Below, piece after piece: positions 35,060 to 46,475 of a stretch of 64,000 bases of DNA (position 1 is its first letter; every line of letters begins with the position of its first letter). A program made the translations under genes and the position numbers. The notes under the pieces were generated by a model that saw only the letters and a list, made by a program, of their open reading frames with translations, was not told the origin of the DNA and did not search any database. The stretch is from NCBI GenBank assembly GCA_946699065.1, contig CAMPDV010001173.1, positions 1 through 64,000 of the forward strand, given 5' to 3'. The stretch comes from Loxodes magnus. Its lineage: Eukaryota > Ciliophora > Karyorelictea > Loxodida > Loxodidae.

Positions 35060-36540
35060 TATTTGAGTGCTTTTAGTAATTTAAAAATTAAAAAATAGAT
35101 AAGAGGCGACTTTGAATGGAAGTAGTCTTAGAGCTCAATCTTTAAATCCTTATCTCTAATTTTCTTTATTAGTAACACTCTAGTTGAGATGTTAAGAGAT
35201 TTAATGCTTAACCTAGCAAATAAACTTTCCTCTCAGCTTTCTTTAAAATATTTCATATTTTTTTCGTTTATTAATGTCCATGGTGCATATTTTCTCTACT
35301 TAAATCATTTTTATATTCCTTTTAAAATGTTGTTTAAGTTTCTTAATTAATTTCATCTAGGAAAATATTTAATTGATTTTTCCTATCTTTTTTTGATGCA
35401 ATCTAGATTTTCTCCTTGCTTCTTATCTCATTTTAATATAATTATCAATTTCTTAGCATCCTTATCTAATTAGATATTTTACTTATTTCGCCTGCTATTA
35501 GGATATTTTCTTAGTTTTATTGTTTTTGCTGTATATTAGTACCTTCTCATTTAATTTGCTACAAAGCCCCTCATATCGCTTTGGTCGCTTTTTGGATGTG
35601 TTCTGATCATTTGTCATAGTATGCTTTTCTATTAAATTTTCGAATTCACTAAAATCTATTTTCTCGAATATTATTTGAATCTCTCTTGAATCTTCTATAC
35701 CTTTAATTTTTGAACATTTATCCTTTTAATTTACGGACTTTTGCGATATTCTTCCGCAATTTTTATCTTTATTTTACCTGACTAACAATCTCCTATTGGT
35801 CTCTATTAAAAGAATTTTGCGCTGACAATGTTAGGCGTGATATATTGATTTGTTAAGAAGTAATCTATTTTGAATTTTCCTTTCCCTTATGTTATGATGA
35901 AGGTTGAATCTTTACATTCTAAATGATAATCTCTCATCAAGTTAAGTAAGTATTAGCCTGCTAATCTACTCATATGATAAAAATTGGGAAATATTCACAT
36001 TAAAGTCCCCTAATATTAAAATTTACAATCTTTTGCTACTTGCTGCTATTATGTATTATTATAGACTTTCATAAAAGGTTATTAGTTAATCAGAGTCGGA
36101 TCTTGCAGTGTATATATGTTTATCAAAGCCAGCTGATCATCAAGTGCTAAACCTATTGATCTTCCTCTCTAAAATAATTCTGTTTGATTGAGATCCGCTA
36201 TATCCAATACTTTGGTTCCGCGGATAATTCCATCTTTTATATAAAATGCTACTCCTTTGCAGTGTTTTGTACAACCTTCAAATATTTCATCGACATATTT
36301 TAAAGAAATATATTTAAGTCAGCTCTACGAATTGTTTGCTTCTAAATATTCAATTCTGATTTTTGCTGAATAATTATATCGCATTCTATTCTTATGATTT
36401 ACAAATCAGGTATGCGATTTTTCCTTCAAGCTATTATACATTTCATAAAAATTTAAAATTCTCCTATTGCATAATTTTGAGTTCTTGATGTGTATTTTGC
36501 AAATCATAATTTGATTGAGATAGATCTTGTTAGAATAAAC
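35060..36540 (-). mobile_element. Truncated LINE: endonuclease and linker region
   Basis: Minus-strand frames carry pieces of an APE-type LINE endonuclease: G-V-A-F-Y-I-K-D-G-I-I-R-G, L-A-L-D-D-Q-L-A-L-I-N-I-Y-T, then in a second frame I-L-G-D-F-N-V-N (the G-D-F-N catalytic motif) and G-K-G-K-F-K-I-D-Y-F-L-T. Downstream comes the charged linker normally found between endonuclease and reverse transcriptase (W-G-A-L-Q-Q, K-S-K-E-K-I-Q-I type sequence). No reverse-transcriptase motif is left. Frameshifts make this a dead fragment, distinct in sequence from the long LINE at 37214. Confidence 0.6.
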
Positions 36541-37205
36541 TTTTTGCAAAAAATGTTTAATTTTTTATATAAAATATTAGTAATTTTTTAGTTTTTACTT
36601 AATTTGATTCCTTTTTAGTAACTTTTCTTTATTTTTAATTTTTGCTTTTTTTATTATTTTTACTATTTTGAAAGTTTTATCAAATCTACTATAAACTTAG
36701 TTCGTCATAAAGGATTTTATAATTATTTAATAATGTATTTATTTTGATAGGAAGTTTTCTTATTAGTTAATATAGCAGTAATTCTATAATCTTGTAAATG
36801 ATAATAATAACTTATATAAATATGATATTTTAGAGTTAAATTGATAATATATAATCTAGAATAATAAAGATTAGCATAAGTATAAATAATAAAAGTTCGA
36901 TGAACATATTAGTTGGTTTATTTAATGCTTCTTAAATATAGCTAGAACAACAATTCTTAACTTTATTAAATATAGGATAAATATGTAAAAATTCACTATT
37001 TTACTTTAAATTTATAAATCATAGTTTGAAGTACTTTATTAGACATAATCAAATTTTTTAAGGCTTATTTGAAAAATAAGATAAAAAGCTATAATTTAAG
37101 AATTATAAACTATAGTTAGTGATACTGTAAACGTTTCCTTTCTTGCTAGTTTTAAATATTTACTTTCTACAACTTTATTTTATTTATTAAACTTCTAAAA
37201 TCAAA
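36541..37205. other. AT-rich spacer upstream of the long LINE
   Basis: Nothing recognised beyond A/T runs; it ends in an A12 tract immediately before the LINE start codon. Confidence 0.3.
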
Positions 37206-37213
37206 AAAAAAAA

Positions 37214-40200
37214 ATGGACGAAATATAGAATTCACTAGTTTTTAATAGTGACTCTTCTTTAATTAATTTCAAAGAAGCTGCAAATTCATAGGAAAAGCAT
37301 AGGCAGGTGCATTAAAATCTCCAAACGAAAGATTTGGAGTAACTACAAATTAAATAAGTAAACCTAATAATGAATTTATTAAGACAACTACTTAAAAATT
37401 GTAGTCAAAAACCGGAAAACAAATTCATACGCGTCCCATTAAAACTACTTAGGAACTCTCTTCAACGTGGATATTAATTGTAGCGTATTATGAAAGTGAA
37501 ATCAACCTATAAATAGATGAACAGATTAACCGCCTAAAATAATACCGCGAAAGATACGAAACGATTACCTAAGAAATCTTTCCAAAAATAAGATATTATC
37601 TTAGATAGTTAGAATTCAAAAGATATACCTTCAAATCCTAATTAAAATTCAAATAAAGATATCCTTTTATGGTAGTCAAAAATAACATAAACTTAAGATT
37701 CATTTTTGAATAATACTAATTAACAATTCTATTAAATTTCAAATAACGAAATTAATCAGAAATAAAATAATACTACTAATCCTGATAATTCAAATAATCA
37801 TTATTTACCTGATCTTCAGAGCAAACAAGCTTAAAATTAAACTGCTGATTTAAGAAATGTAATATAAAATCAAATAATTAATTAGTCTAATGAGAATTTA
37901 TTTACCTTAGAAATAAAAGAACTTAAACATAATATATAAAGACTTATAGATAAGAACCAATAATTAAATGAAATGTTAATTAATATAAAAGCAAAATATG
38001 AACGAGATATTGAAACATTGATAAGTAACTAAGAAATATCCAAAATATATTATAAAACTTATATAAATAAAATTTATTAGAAATATAAACTATTATAGAA
38101 CTATTTTTAGTCAATCAAATCTGATATATAGCAATATCACAAAAAAATGCTATCAAAATAACTAGTTCATAAAATTACTTAAACAAACTTCTCCACTTAT
38201 TACAGTAACTAAATAGTTTAAACAGATGAAATAATTAGTATATTTCAAGAAATTTAGATATAATAGAAAAACTATGAGAATTAAGTCAATTCAAAATATG
38301 AAATATAATCTAATTAAGAGATTCAAATTGAAGCCAATGCTAATTAAAGCTTTACTTAAGCTTAAATGATAGGAGCAAATAATTCACTATGCCAAAACTT
38401 TAATAAAATTAAAAATTTTACTTAAATTGAAATAGATAACTTTCTAAATAAAACTTAGCAAGGATATCAATAGACTATATTAGAATAGAACTAATATTTA
38501 CTTCAACAAATTACCTAATAAAAAATAATAAACGAAATTTAACTCCAAGAGTTATATTCTTAATATTAAAAATTATAAAACTAAAATAAGTAATTTATAG
38601 ATTAAGAATAGAAAGCTTAAATGGAAATTTTAACTTTTAAAATCGAATTAGATAAGTAAAGATAATAAAAATATGAAATAAATATAGCTTTTCAAAATTA
38701 AATTCTATTAAAAAATAAGGAAATTCAAATGTATAAAGAATTATTTTAGAATTAAATCTAACATACAAAAGAATTCAGTAATTAATAGTAATTTTAGAAG
38801 AAGTAATTTGTAGATGCATAAACTTAGACATTATATGGAAATATTTAAACAAAGGATAGTATTATCTAAACAGATAATATAAATAAATAATAAACAGCTT
38901 TTTTGTGTCAAAAATTTACTCAAACAAATATAATCAAGCAAGACAAGTTAATGTAAACTTAAAATAATTAATAGGAAGCATAAACTAATACTATTATAAC
39001 ATAACATAATAACTAATACTGTCAAATAAAATTGCCAGATGAAGATTTTGTTTTACTATAGCATTAATATCACTAACTCAACTTAAAATTCATTTAAAGT
39101 ACCCAAAATATATAGACACTTGAGATAAAAATAGAAGAGTTTTAAAAACTTAATTAAAATTTGAAAAAAGATATATTTAATTATTCTACTAAAAGATGAA
39201 AAAAAGATTAATAAAACTAAACAGATTCGATCGATGCTATTTATCAGAATTAAGCCTTATCTTCCAATATTAATCTTAATATTCTTAAAAGGAAACATGA
39301 AGAAGAAGATAAAACAATTCCGCCAGCAAAACGTATGAGTAAACATAATAATAAAAAAGAGTGCGATTAAATAATATGTTATTTCAATCTGACTAGTCTA
39401 TAACTTTAAAAGTTTATTAAATCCGAAACTTGAAGACGTCCATAGTACGAAATGCACAATATATAAGGTAGATATGTCACAGTTACTTAAGATTTAGAAT
39501 AAGGTACATGTGATAGTGTGAAAAGTAAAATTGATATAGATAGAAAGCTACTTAAAAAATATACGACGTAAGTAATATATATTTTGATACAATATTTTCA
39601 TTAACATCCTGAGTATGGAAAAAGATTAGTACATATTTAGATTAACCAATAAGGATAGAAAAGCATTTGCATTTACGAAAGTGGTCTATCTGCAGGCTCG
39701 GAAAAAATTAGAAAGGACTAATAAATTTAAAAAATAAAGATGGGACATATAAATATTAATGGAATAGCGAGCAAGTGCTTGAATATTGAAGAATTTATCA
39801 GAGATAACAGTATAGATATTTTATCAATAAACGAAACCTGATAAAAAGATGACTTTCCTCCAATATTGATAAATGGATTTAAAACATATTTTAAGAACTC
39901 AGGAAAAGGAGGAGGTGTATGCTTAATTGTAGGAGAAGAATTTAATAGTACAGAAATACATATATAAGTTGAAAAAGAAATAAATAGATTCATAACAATT
40001 AAACTGGATAATATTTTAATCACGTCTTGTTACATGCCTGATAATGGAAAAAGTTAAGATGTTAAAGATTTAGCTTATGAACAACTAAATACATTGCTGA
40101 ATTTATATAATGATAATCCACATATACTAATGGGAGATTTCAATGCTCTTTTATAAGGCTTCGGTGATAATCCTGAAAATGCTTATGATAATAACATTAG

Positions 40201-43129
40201 ACTATAAGAATTCTTACTATAAAACGATCTTGAGATAGTGAATGATAGCAACATTAATACATGTATTCACAAAGGAACAGGAAAAACGTATTGTAATGAT
40301 TATATCATTATAAACAACCATTTGAACGTTAATTAGTTTGCAAATTTCACTGCTCATAATAATAGTTTATTTTCTGATCATATTCCAATCACTGTCGACT
40401 TTATCAATAATTCTATAGTATATTGGGAAAAGATAACTCAGAGAAAATATAAAATAAATAGGTTATAAGATGCAATAGATAGATAAAAATATTAAGAATC
40501 TTTCCTACAAACTTATCTAGAATTCTTTTAAATAGATTAAGATAATCTTGAAGATTAATATGAATGCATCAAAAGTAATATTTAAGACAATGCTGATCAA
40601 ACATTAGGTTCGTTTATTCCAGATTCAAATTATAACAAACTTCCTCGAGCTCTCACAAAGAAATATATAGAGGCAAAAAGAACTAACTCAGAATATAAGG
40701 AAGCTCACGTAAGATTTGGAAGAATAAACTAGCAAGTAACTAATCTTCATGAGGAAGCAAAACGACTTTGGAAAGACTTCAAGTATAATCTATGAAAATT
40801 TAAAAAAAACAAAGCAAAAAAGAAATTTCTACTTCTTAATGGAGATTCTAGGGAAATTTTTTCACAGGCTAAGAAAATTTTAAATCCTTTGAAGAGAAAT
40901 ACTATGAACTTTAATTAAGAAATCAAAAATAAATTCATTGAATCATGGGAAAATTGTGTTTTTAACAAGCATTATAATCTAACTCAAGAATAGATAAATC
41001 TTAGTAATTAAAAAATAGATAAAATATACGATAATATTTAAGAAATTAAAGATTATCCACTCTCGTATTTGTAAGGATTTGATCTTTTTACCATAAAAGA
41101 AATATAAGAAATTATAAAAGAAATTCCGAATGGAAAAGCAGCTGGTCCAGATGGAATAAAAGGCGAACTTCTGAAATATGGTGGATAATATTTATTAATA
41201 ATTCTTCATTCTTTTCTGAATAATATGCTAAGACTTGGAAGAATCCCTTAGGAATTAAATATATCGGTGATAATTCCAATATTTAAAAAAGGAAATAAAG
41301 ATGATTGGAAAAACTGACGACCTATTTCTCTTATTAATACTATTCTAAAACTATATGATAAAGCTTTAACAAAAAGACTATACAATCTGATTTATTAGAG
41401 AAATTTGATTCACCCTTCATAAATGGGATTTATGAAAAACAGATAAACAACTTAATAAATTTGAATAATATAACAAATAATTGATAACTATCGGAAATGT
41501 GCTAAAGGTAAGACTAAATTGATAGCAACACTGATAAACGTTGAAAAAATGTTTGACTCAATAGAAAGAAGACTCTTGTTTGATTAACTTAAGAGAGTTA
41601 AACTACCACTTGGAATAATAATAGCTTTAGAATCGTTTTATAAAAACCTAAATTCTTCATTTATCATAGATGGTAAGAGCACCAGAACTTTATAGTTCAA
41701 CAATGGAGTTATGTAAGGAAGTTCTCATGGACCAGTTTTAGCATTATTGTATTATGACATAGTAATTAGATATCTGGAAAGTAAAAGTACCTAATTGGGA
41801 TTTAAATGCCAGGATTCAAGTATTAGCTTCGCTTGTAGAGGATGGGCAGATGATCTTATTCTTCTTTCCAAATCTGCAAAGTAGATGTAGAATTTAATAA
41901 ATGAAGCAAATAAAGTTTTTGCATGAATACATTTAAAGATTAATGTTACCAAATCCGAATGCATCTAATTTCTAAAGAAGAATCAGAAATAATAAATTTT
42001 AAATTTATGATTAGGAAATTAGCCAATTGCTTAAAAAGAACAAGTAACATATTTAGGAGTTATTCTACATTAGAAGAAGAACTTAAATCCCCATTGCAAA
42101 GAAACTGCATTCAAGTATATAGCTGCAATGAAGAAAGCTGTTTTTTAACTGATGAGATATAAGAATGTAACTCCTTGACATTTTAAAACTTTATGTAGAC
42201 TTTTTACATTACCTAAAGCAGAATATGGAGGAGACTTAGTACCATGAAGTATTCAAAAAGGAGTAACTGGAGTTCTGAACAGAATAGAATCAAGCATGAG
42301 ATTAATTTCAAGAAAAGCTTTTTAAGTAGCAACTTCAACATTTAATGAATCATGTTATATAGACCTGAATTGATTACCCTTTAAGCACATTATGGCTATA
42401 AAATTCTTCAGATTCTACCATAAAATTAAATAAGAAAGTACTGATTTTCCAAGATCAACAATAGGCTCTCTTTTCATTAATATATGGAAAAAAGGATTTC
42501 AATACTACGATTAAGTGTAGCAATTATCAGACCTTTATAATATCGATCTGCAGAATTAATAGAATAATACCAATCTTAAAACTTTTACTAAACATGTAAG
42601 AGAAAAAATACAACAATATTTCTACAAAGTAGCTACTAAAAAATTTATGAGGATGAAAACAGCTAGAGTATATACTGAATAATTTGGTAATCTTTAACAA
42701 TTTCCACAAATTACTTATACTAAATTAAACAAATAGTATAGACGAGAAATTATCAGTATATATAAACTTAGAACCTAAACTTATAATTTCCGTAAGGATC
42801 TTTAAGATCGTCATTACCCCATTGATAATCCCTATTGTATGTGTGGAGAGTATGAAACTTTCGAGCATATCTTTAAATGTGTGTACTATTCTAATATAAT
42901 GAATTGATTATCGGAAAATATCGGAAATTATGACTTAAGGCGCCTTATACTATACGATCAAGAATATCTAAACTCATTTTCAAGGTCTAAATTGGAGTAT
43001 TTAGACTTATAGATCAAAATATTTCATAAGAAGCTAATGACAAGGAGACTTGAGATTCTAGAAATGGAGAAAGCAAAAAAGGAAGAAGCTAAAGATGAAT
43101 AGAAAGAAGAACTAATTAAAGAAAAATGA
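37214..43129 (+). CDS. LINE retrotransposon polyprotein (coiled coil, APE endonuclease, reverse transcriptase)
   Basis: One frame of 1,971 codons runs from ATG at 37214 to tandem TGA TGA at 43127. Residues 1-842 are a Gln/Asn-rich coiled-coil region whose Gln codons are mainly TAA/TAG. Near residue 843 an APE-type endonuclease starts: G-H-I-N-I-N-G, I-N-E-T-W (Trp is TGA), L-M-G-D-F-N-A, C-N-D-Y-I-I, F-S-D-H-I-P-I. The reverse transcriptase has G-K-A-A-G-P-D-G-I, N-W-R-P-I-S-L (Trp is TGA), G-V-M-Q-G-S-S-H-G-P, W-A-D-D-L-I-L (Asp1546-Asp1547) and a Cys-x-Cys...His...Cys finger near residue 1875. Motif A reads L-I-N-V-E-K-M-F-D: Asn1442 replaces the catalytic Asp, so this copy may be inactive. 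ORF1 and ORF2 are usually separate in LINEs; here they are fused. Confidence 0.85.
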
Positions 43130-43304
43130 TGAGATGTAAACAAGATTAAAAAACTATTTAAAAACATTTACTAACGTCTATAATTGAAAGAAGCAATTCT
43201 TGCAATTAAAGACGTCAAAAAACTCTTTTAGTTTAAATTTAATTTAAACTTCTAAAATCAATTTTGCTAAGAATAAGCATTAAATAAATAATAAATGATC
43301 TTAG

Positions 43305-43470
43305 TTAATTATTTAAGAGGGATATTTATAAGTTAAAAATGTTAATGAAATAGTAGCAAGAAAGTGGATAATTAAATTAGCTTATTTGCTTATAAAGTCT
43401 TAAGTTAAATATTTAATCTTAAATAGTTTGATATTTTTATTTAAGCTAATAAGTAAGAAACTTATTTATT
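43305..43470 (+). repeat. Dispersed repeat, copy 1
   Basis: It shares AAATAGTAGCAAGAAAGTGG and flanking blocks (ATAATTAAA, TAAGAAACTTATT) with 62270-62440. Both copies are AT-rich and noncoding. They may be remnants of a common retroelement 3' region, since each lies just downstream of retroelement sequence. Confidence 0.45.
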
Positions 43471-43820
43471 TTATTAGTGTAAGTGAAATTAAGATAATTA
43501 ATAACAGACATTTTTAAAGCAATTTTAATATTTTATTTATCACTTAAAAGGGTTTATAAAGAAATAAGGTTTTCTTATTAAGAGTCTTTTTATTTAAAAC
43601 TCAGATAGGATATAATTAATAATTGCATAGCAAAGCTATTATAATAAGGATATAAATTCTTCGTTATAAAACTTTTGATATAACCATTTATCCTTTTATT
43701 TAAATATGAAAATATATTAAATTATTAAAATTATAAAAGCCTTGTATATTGGACTGTTTAAAATCTTATATCTGTCTAGATTAAGGTAAAAAAACAGAGA
43801 TTTAAAATAATTTTAATAAT
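43471..43820. other. AT-rich spacer upstream of the structured RNA candidate
   Basis: No gene recognised. A TATAAAAGCC run near 43732 could serve as a TATA element for the RNA that begins near 43827. Confidence 0.25.
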
Positions 43821-43826
43821 TGAAAA

Positions 43827-44112
43827 GATGGAAGGAGCTGAGAATGACCTTCGTGACAACACTTTCTGGTTTTATGGCTAGGAATAAGTTCCTTTCCTGT
43901 CGCTGAGAAAGTCCCTGCTCAGAGTCATTTTCTGAAGGGAACGCTGTCTTTGAGATTATCCGCTTTGGTAGGTGCTTGAAGCCTGGCTGCTCATAGGGAT
44001 GGATTTCCCTAGCACCTGTACCTGGAGCATAACAGGATATCCTCGTTATTCCATAAAAAGAGAGCGTCGGGTCGTGCAATCGGAAAGGAGTTTCCGGTCC
44101 AAAAACTTTTTT
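43827..44112 (+). ncRNA. Structured RNA candidate, possibly RNase MRP or RNase P RNA
   Basis: A sharp island of about 285 nt near 50% GC in flanks of about 20% GC, ending in T6, a pol III terminator. About 75 nt from its 5' end is GAGAAAGTCCCTGCTC, which resembles the CR-I motif (GAAAGTCCCCG in MRP, GGAAAGTCCGGGCTC in bacterial P RNA). A GAGATTATCCGC element and a GGAGCATAACAG element lie downstream in the order of CR-II and CR-IV. The spacing and total length fit MRP (about 270 nt in human). The 3' CR-V strand could not be paired convincingly. Alternatively, the reverse strand contains CCAGGTACAGGT and GAGCAGCCAGGC, recalling SRP helix 8, but lacks an Alu domain. An 88-residue open frame across it on the minus strand is incidental. 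Confidence 0.4.
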
Positions 44113-44307
44113 AGTTGAAATTAATTAATAAATTAAAATAATTTTATTAATAATAGAGTAGTTATAAGTGAACTTAACAAACAAATAATTTAATTATTTA
44201 TTATAATTAAGTCAGTAAATTTATTTAGATAAGTTGTTATAATTTCTAAATTTTAAAAGTGAGTTATAAAAGTTAAAAATGGACAAAAAAGAAATAAAAT
44301 TTACTAA

Positions 44308-45086
44308 ATGTATTTTTTTACGAATGCTATTAAAACAACGAAATGAGTTCATTGAAGAATCCCTCTACTCGTATTTAAATATGAAATTCTGCCAAACTTA
44401 TGCTTCTAAAAACTGGTAAACAAAATAGACTACGATTAATCTTAAGGTAATTCTTTAATATTTTAGATAGAATTTTTACGGGCCATTCGGATCCAGTTAG
44501 TTCGGTAGCTTTAGCAAGTGACATGAAATGAATTATATCGGGAAGTAACGATAGAACGATACGGATATGGGATTTCCAGACTGGTAGCTGTACGAGAACT
44601 TTGACGGGTCATTCATATGCAATTGCTTCGTTGGTTTTAACAAGTGATATGAAATTAATTGTATCGGGAAGTTATGATGAAACGATAAAGGTGTGGGATT
44701 TCCAGACTGGTAACTGTACGAGAACTTTGACTGGACACTAGCATTGAGTTAGAGTGATAACTTTAACGAAAGATTAGAAATGAATTATATTAGGAAGTAG
44801 TGATGGAGCGATACAGATATTGGATTTCCAGACTGGAAGCTGTACGAGAACTCTCGAAGGCCATACAAATTCTGTAACAAGTATTTAGATTAGTTCTGAT
44901 TCGAGTGCTATATTTTCTGGATCTTATGATAAAACGATTAAGATATGAAACTTTAATACGGGTGATTATATCTAGACTCTTTTAGGGAATGGAGGAATAT
45001 ATTCTTTAGCATTGAGTGGCGACAATAGATGGTTGGTATCTGGAGCACGGGATAAAACTGTGAGAAAGTGGAAGATTGCGAATTGA
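44308..45086 (+). CDS. WD40-repeat protein with a 20-nt intron
   Basis: Exon 1 (44308-44446) and exon 2 (44467-45086) join to 252 codons plus TGA. The N-terminal 45 residues (I-P-L-L-V-F-K-Y-E-I-L-P-N-L-C, L-V-N-K-I-D-Y-D) are conserved in the paralogue at 19609. Five WD blades follow, each with G-H, G-S-x-D and I-x-I-W-D type ends (S-N-D-R-T-I-R-I-W-D, S-Y-D-E-T-I-K-V-W-D, S-S-D-G-A-I-Q-I-L-D, S-Y-D-K-T-I-K-I-W-N, A-R-D-K-T-V-R-K-W-K). TGA is Trp at three or more blade positions and is the stop after K-I-A-N. Five blades are fewer than a usual seven-blade propeller. The start is uncertain: a second ATG at 44280 lies in another frame. Partner and role are unknown. Confidence 0.8.
44447..44466 (+). 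other. 20-nt GT-AG intron in the WD40 gene
   Basis: GTAATTCTTTAATATTTTAG. Splicing it makes exon 1 plus exon 2 divisible by three and joins Q-S-Q-D to R-I-F-T-G-H in frame. The paralogue has a 21-nt intron at the same site. Confidence 0.75.
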
Positions 45087-45089
45087 GTA

Positions 45090-45560
45090 AGCAAGTACAT
45101 TTAACATTTTAATTTCCGTTTAAAGTTGATTAATTATTTAAGTTAGTTAAAGACATTTAAAAATATATGCTAATGAGAGTTTATAAAATTAAAGGGGTTA
45201 TTAAGTTTTTATTAAAGGTAAATGTATTAATGTTTATATCATTTAGTTATTAAAAAGTTTCATATTCTTCATTAATTTAAAATAAAGGTTATTAAATAGG
45301 TTATTATAAAACCATTATAAACTTACTAAAGATAAAGAGAGCAAAATTCTATTTAAAAAATGATGAAAAAATTGAAAAATATTAAAAGTAAAAATCCTTC
45401 TATGAAGATAAAAATATGTTAAATAATTCTAAATCACTGAACAGAAAAATTACAAAAACCTAGTGAATATAAAAGAAATTCTCATAAAATAATTTTCAAT
45501 TTATATAAAATCAGAAAAGCTAAAAAAAGAATAAATTGATTTGAAAATTAATTAATTAAT
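45090..45560. other. AT-rich spacer, nothing recognised
   Basis: No supported gene or RNA. Confidence 0.3.
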
Positions 45561-45569
45561 TATAAACTA

Positions 45570-46354
45570 AATGTAAAAAAGAGTTTAGCATTCTCTGGGA
45601 TTTCAACCAGGTACTTGCTGCCATTTTCTTAACAAGGATGGATACCACGACTTTCTTGATTAAGTGGTAGGTAACCACTGCTGATTCTCAGTCTATCCAG
45701 CAAATATTTTCTCTTATAAATTACATTTGATGTAATTCAAAGTCGGTTAATTTAAGTTCATGTTCTGTTTTGTTCTTTTTCGTTCAGTTTTTTTAAGGTT
45801 ATGCATTTCCTTAATAAATGAAATCTTGATTTGCAGTGTCAACATTTTTAAATTCTTATCTTGATTAATTTTTTATTATATTCTGATCTTAAATTTCGAT
45901 TTATGAGATTTCTTTTTTTTTATTTAAGTTGGAGTTTTTCTAATTCCATTATTTGATTATTGGGTAAGTTTGATTAAGATTATATTCATAATTATTCTTC
46001 CGTTATTAATTGATTTTATATTAGTTATTTTTTTAAGATTGTTAATTCATTATCCTGAAAATCAATATTTCTCATAAGTTCTCTTATTTATATGCTTTGG
46101 TTATATATGGTTTCATCGTATCGGTAAATTTATTTTTTCATTTGTTCGACTTAATTTTATAGTTTTTAATATGGGTCAATTTTATATTCTTCTACTTATT
46201 ACATTCCAACCATCACTTTACTTTTGGAAGAAGAACTAGATTCTGATGTAGTCATCTACTTTTATTTTTCTTTGCCCGCCTTTCTTTTGGCTTTACTATT
46301 TTAGTTTCTAGAAAGGTGAATTGACTATTCCGTTTTTACCGCGCAATTTTCCAT
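45570..46354 (-). CDS. Gag-like ORF1 (group II) with coiled coil and CCHC knuckle
   Basis: The minus-strand frame from ATG at 46354 is open for about 260 codons. It starts M-E-N-C-A-V-K-T-E-Q, has a Lys-rich and Ser-rich N-terminus, a central coiled coil with regular Leu/Ile spacing, then C-W-H-C-K-S-R-F-H-L-L-R-K-C (CX2CX4HX4C, Trp from TGA), R-L-W-I-T-S and a C-terminal block with S-S-G-Y-L-P-L and V-E-I-P-E-N-A. It is the intact relative of 17836-18358. The next ORF1 at 46476 begins 121 bp away on the opposite strand, a head-to-head pair. No stop was located with confidence; the frame ends near an ATTAATTAATTA run. Confidence 0.6.
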
Positions 46355-46475
46355 TATTGATTTGAAAATTTAAAATAAAAACTATTTTAATTAAAAACAG
46401 ATAAATATTATTTTGATTATAGTTACATTATAAGAATAATAATCATTAATAAATATTTAATTGATAATTAAAAAT

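Noticed and set aside
43813..44079. An 88-residue minus-strand frame with a protein-like sequence
   Set aside because: It lies entirely within the GC-rich structured island; GC-rich structured RNAs commonly give such frames, and there is no domain or paralogue.
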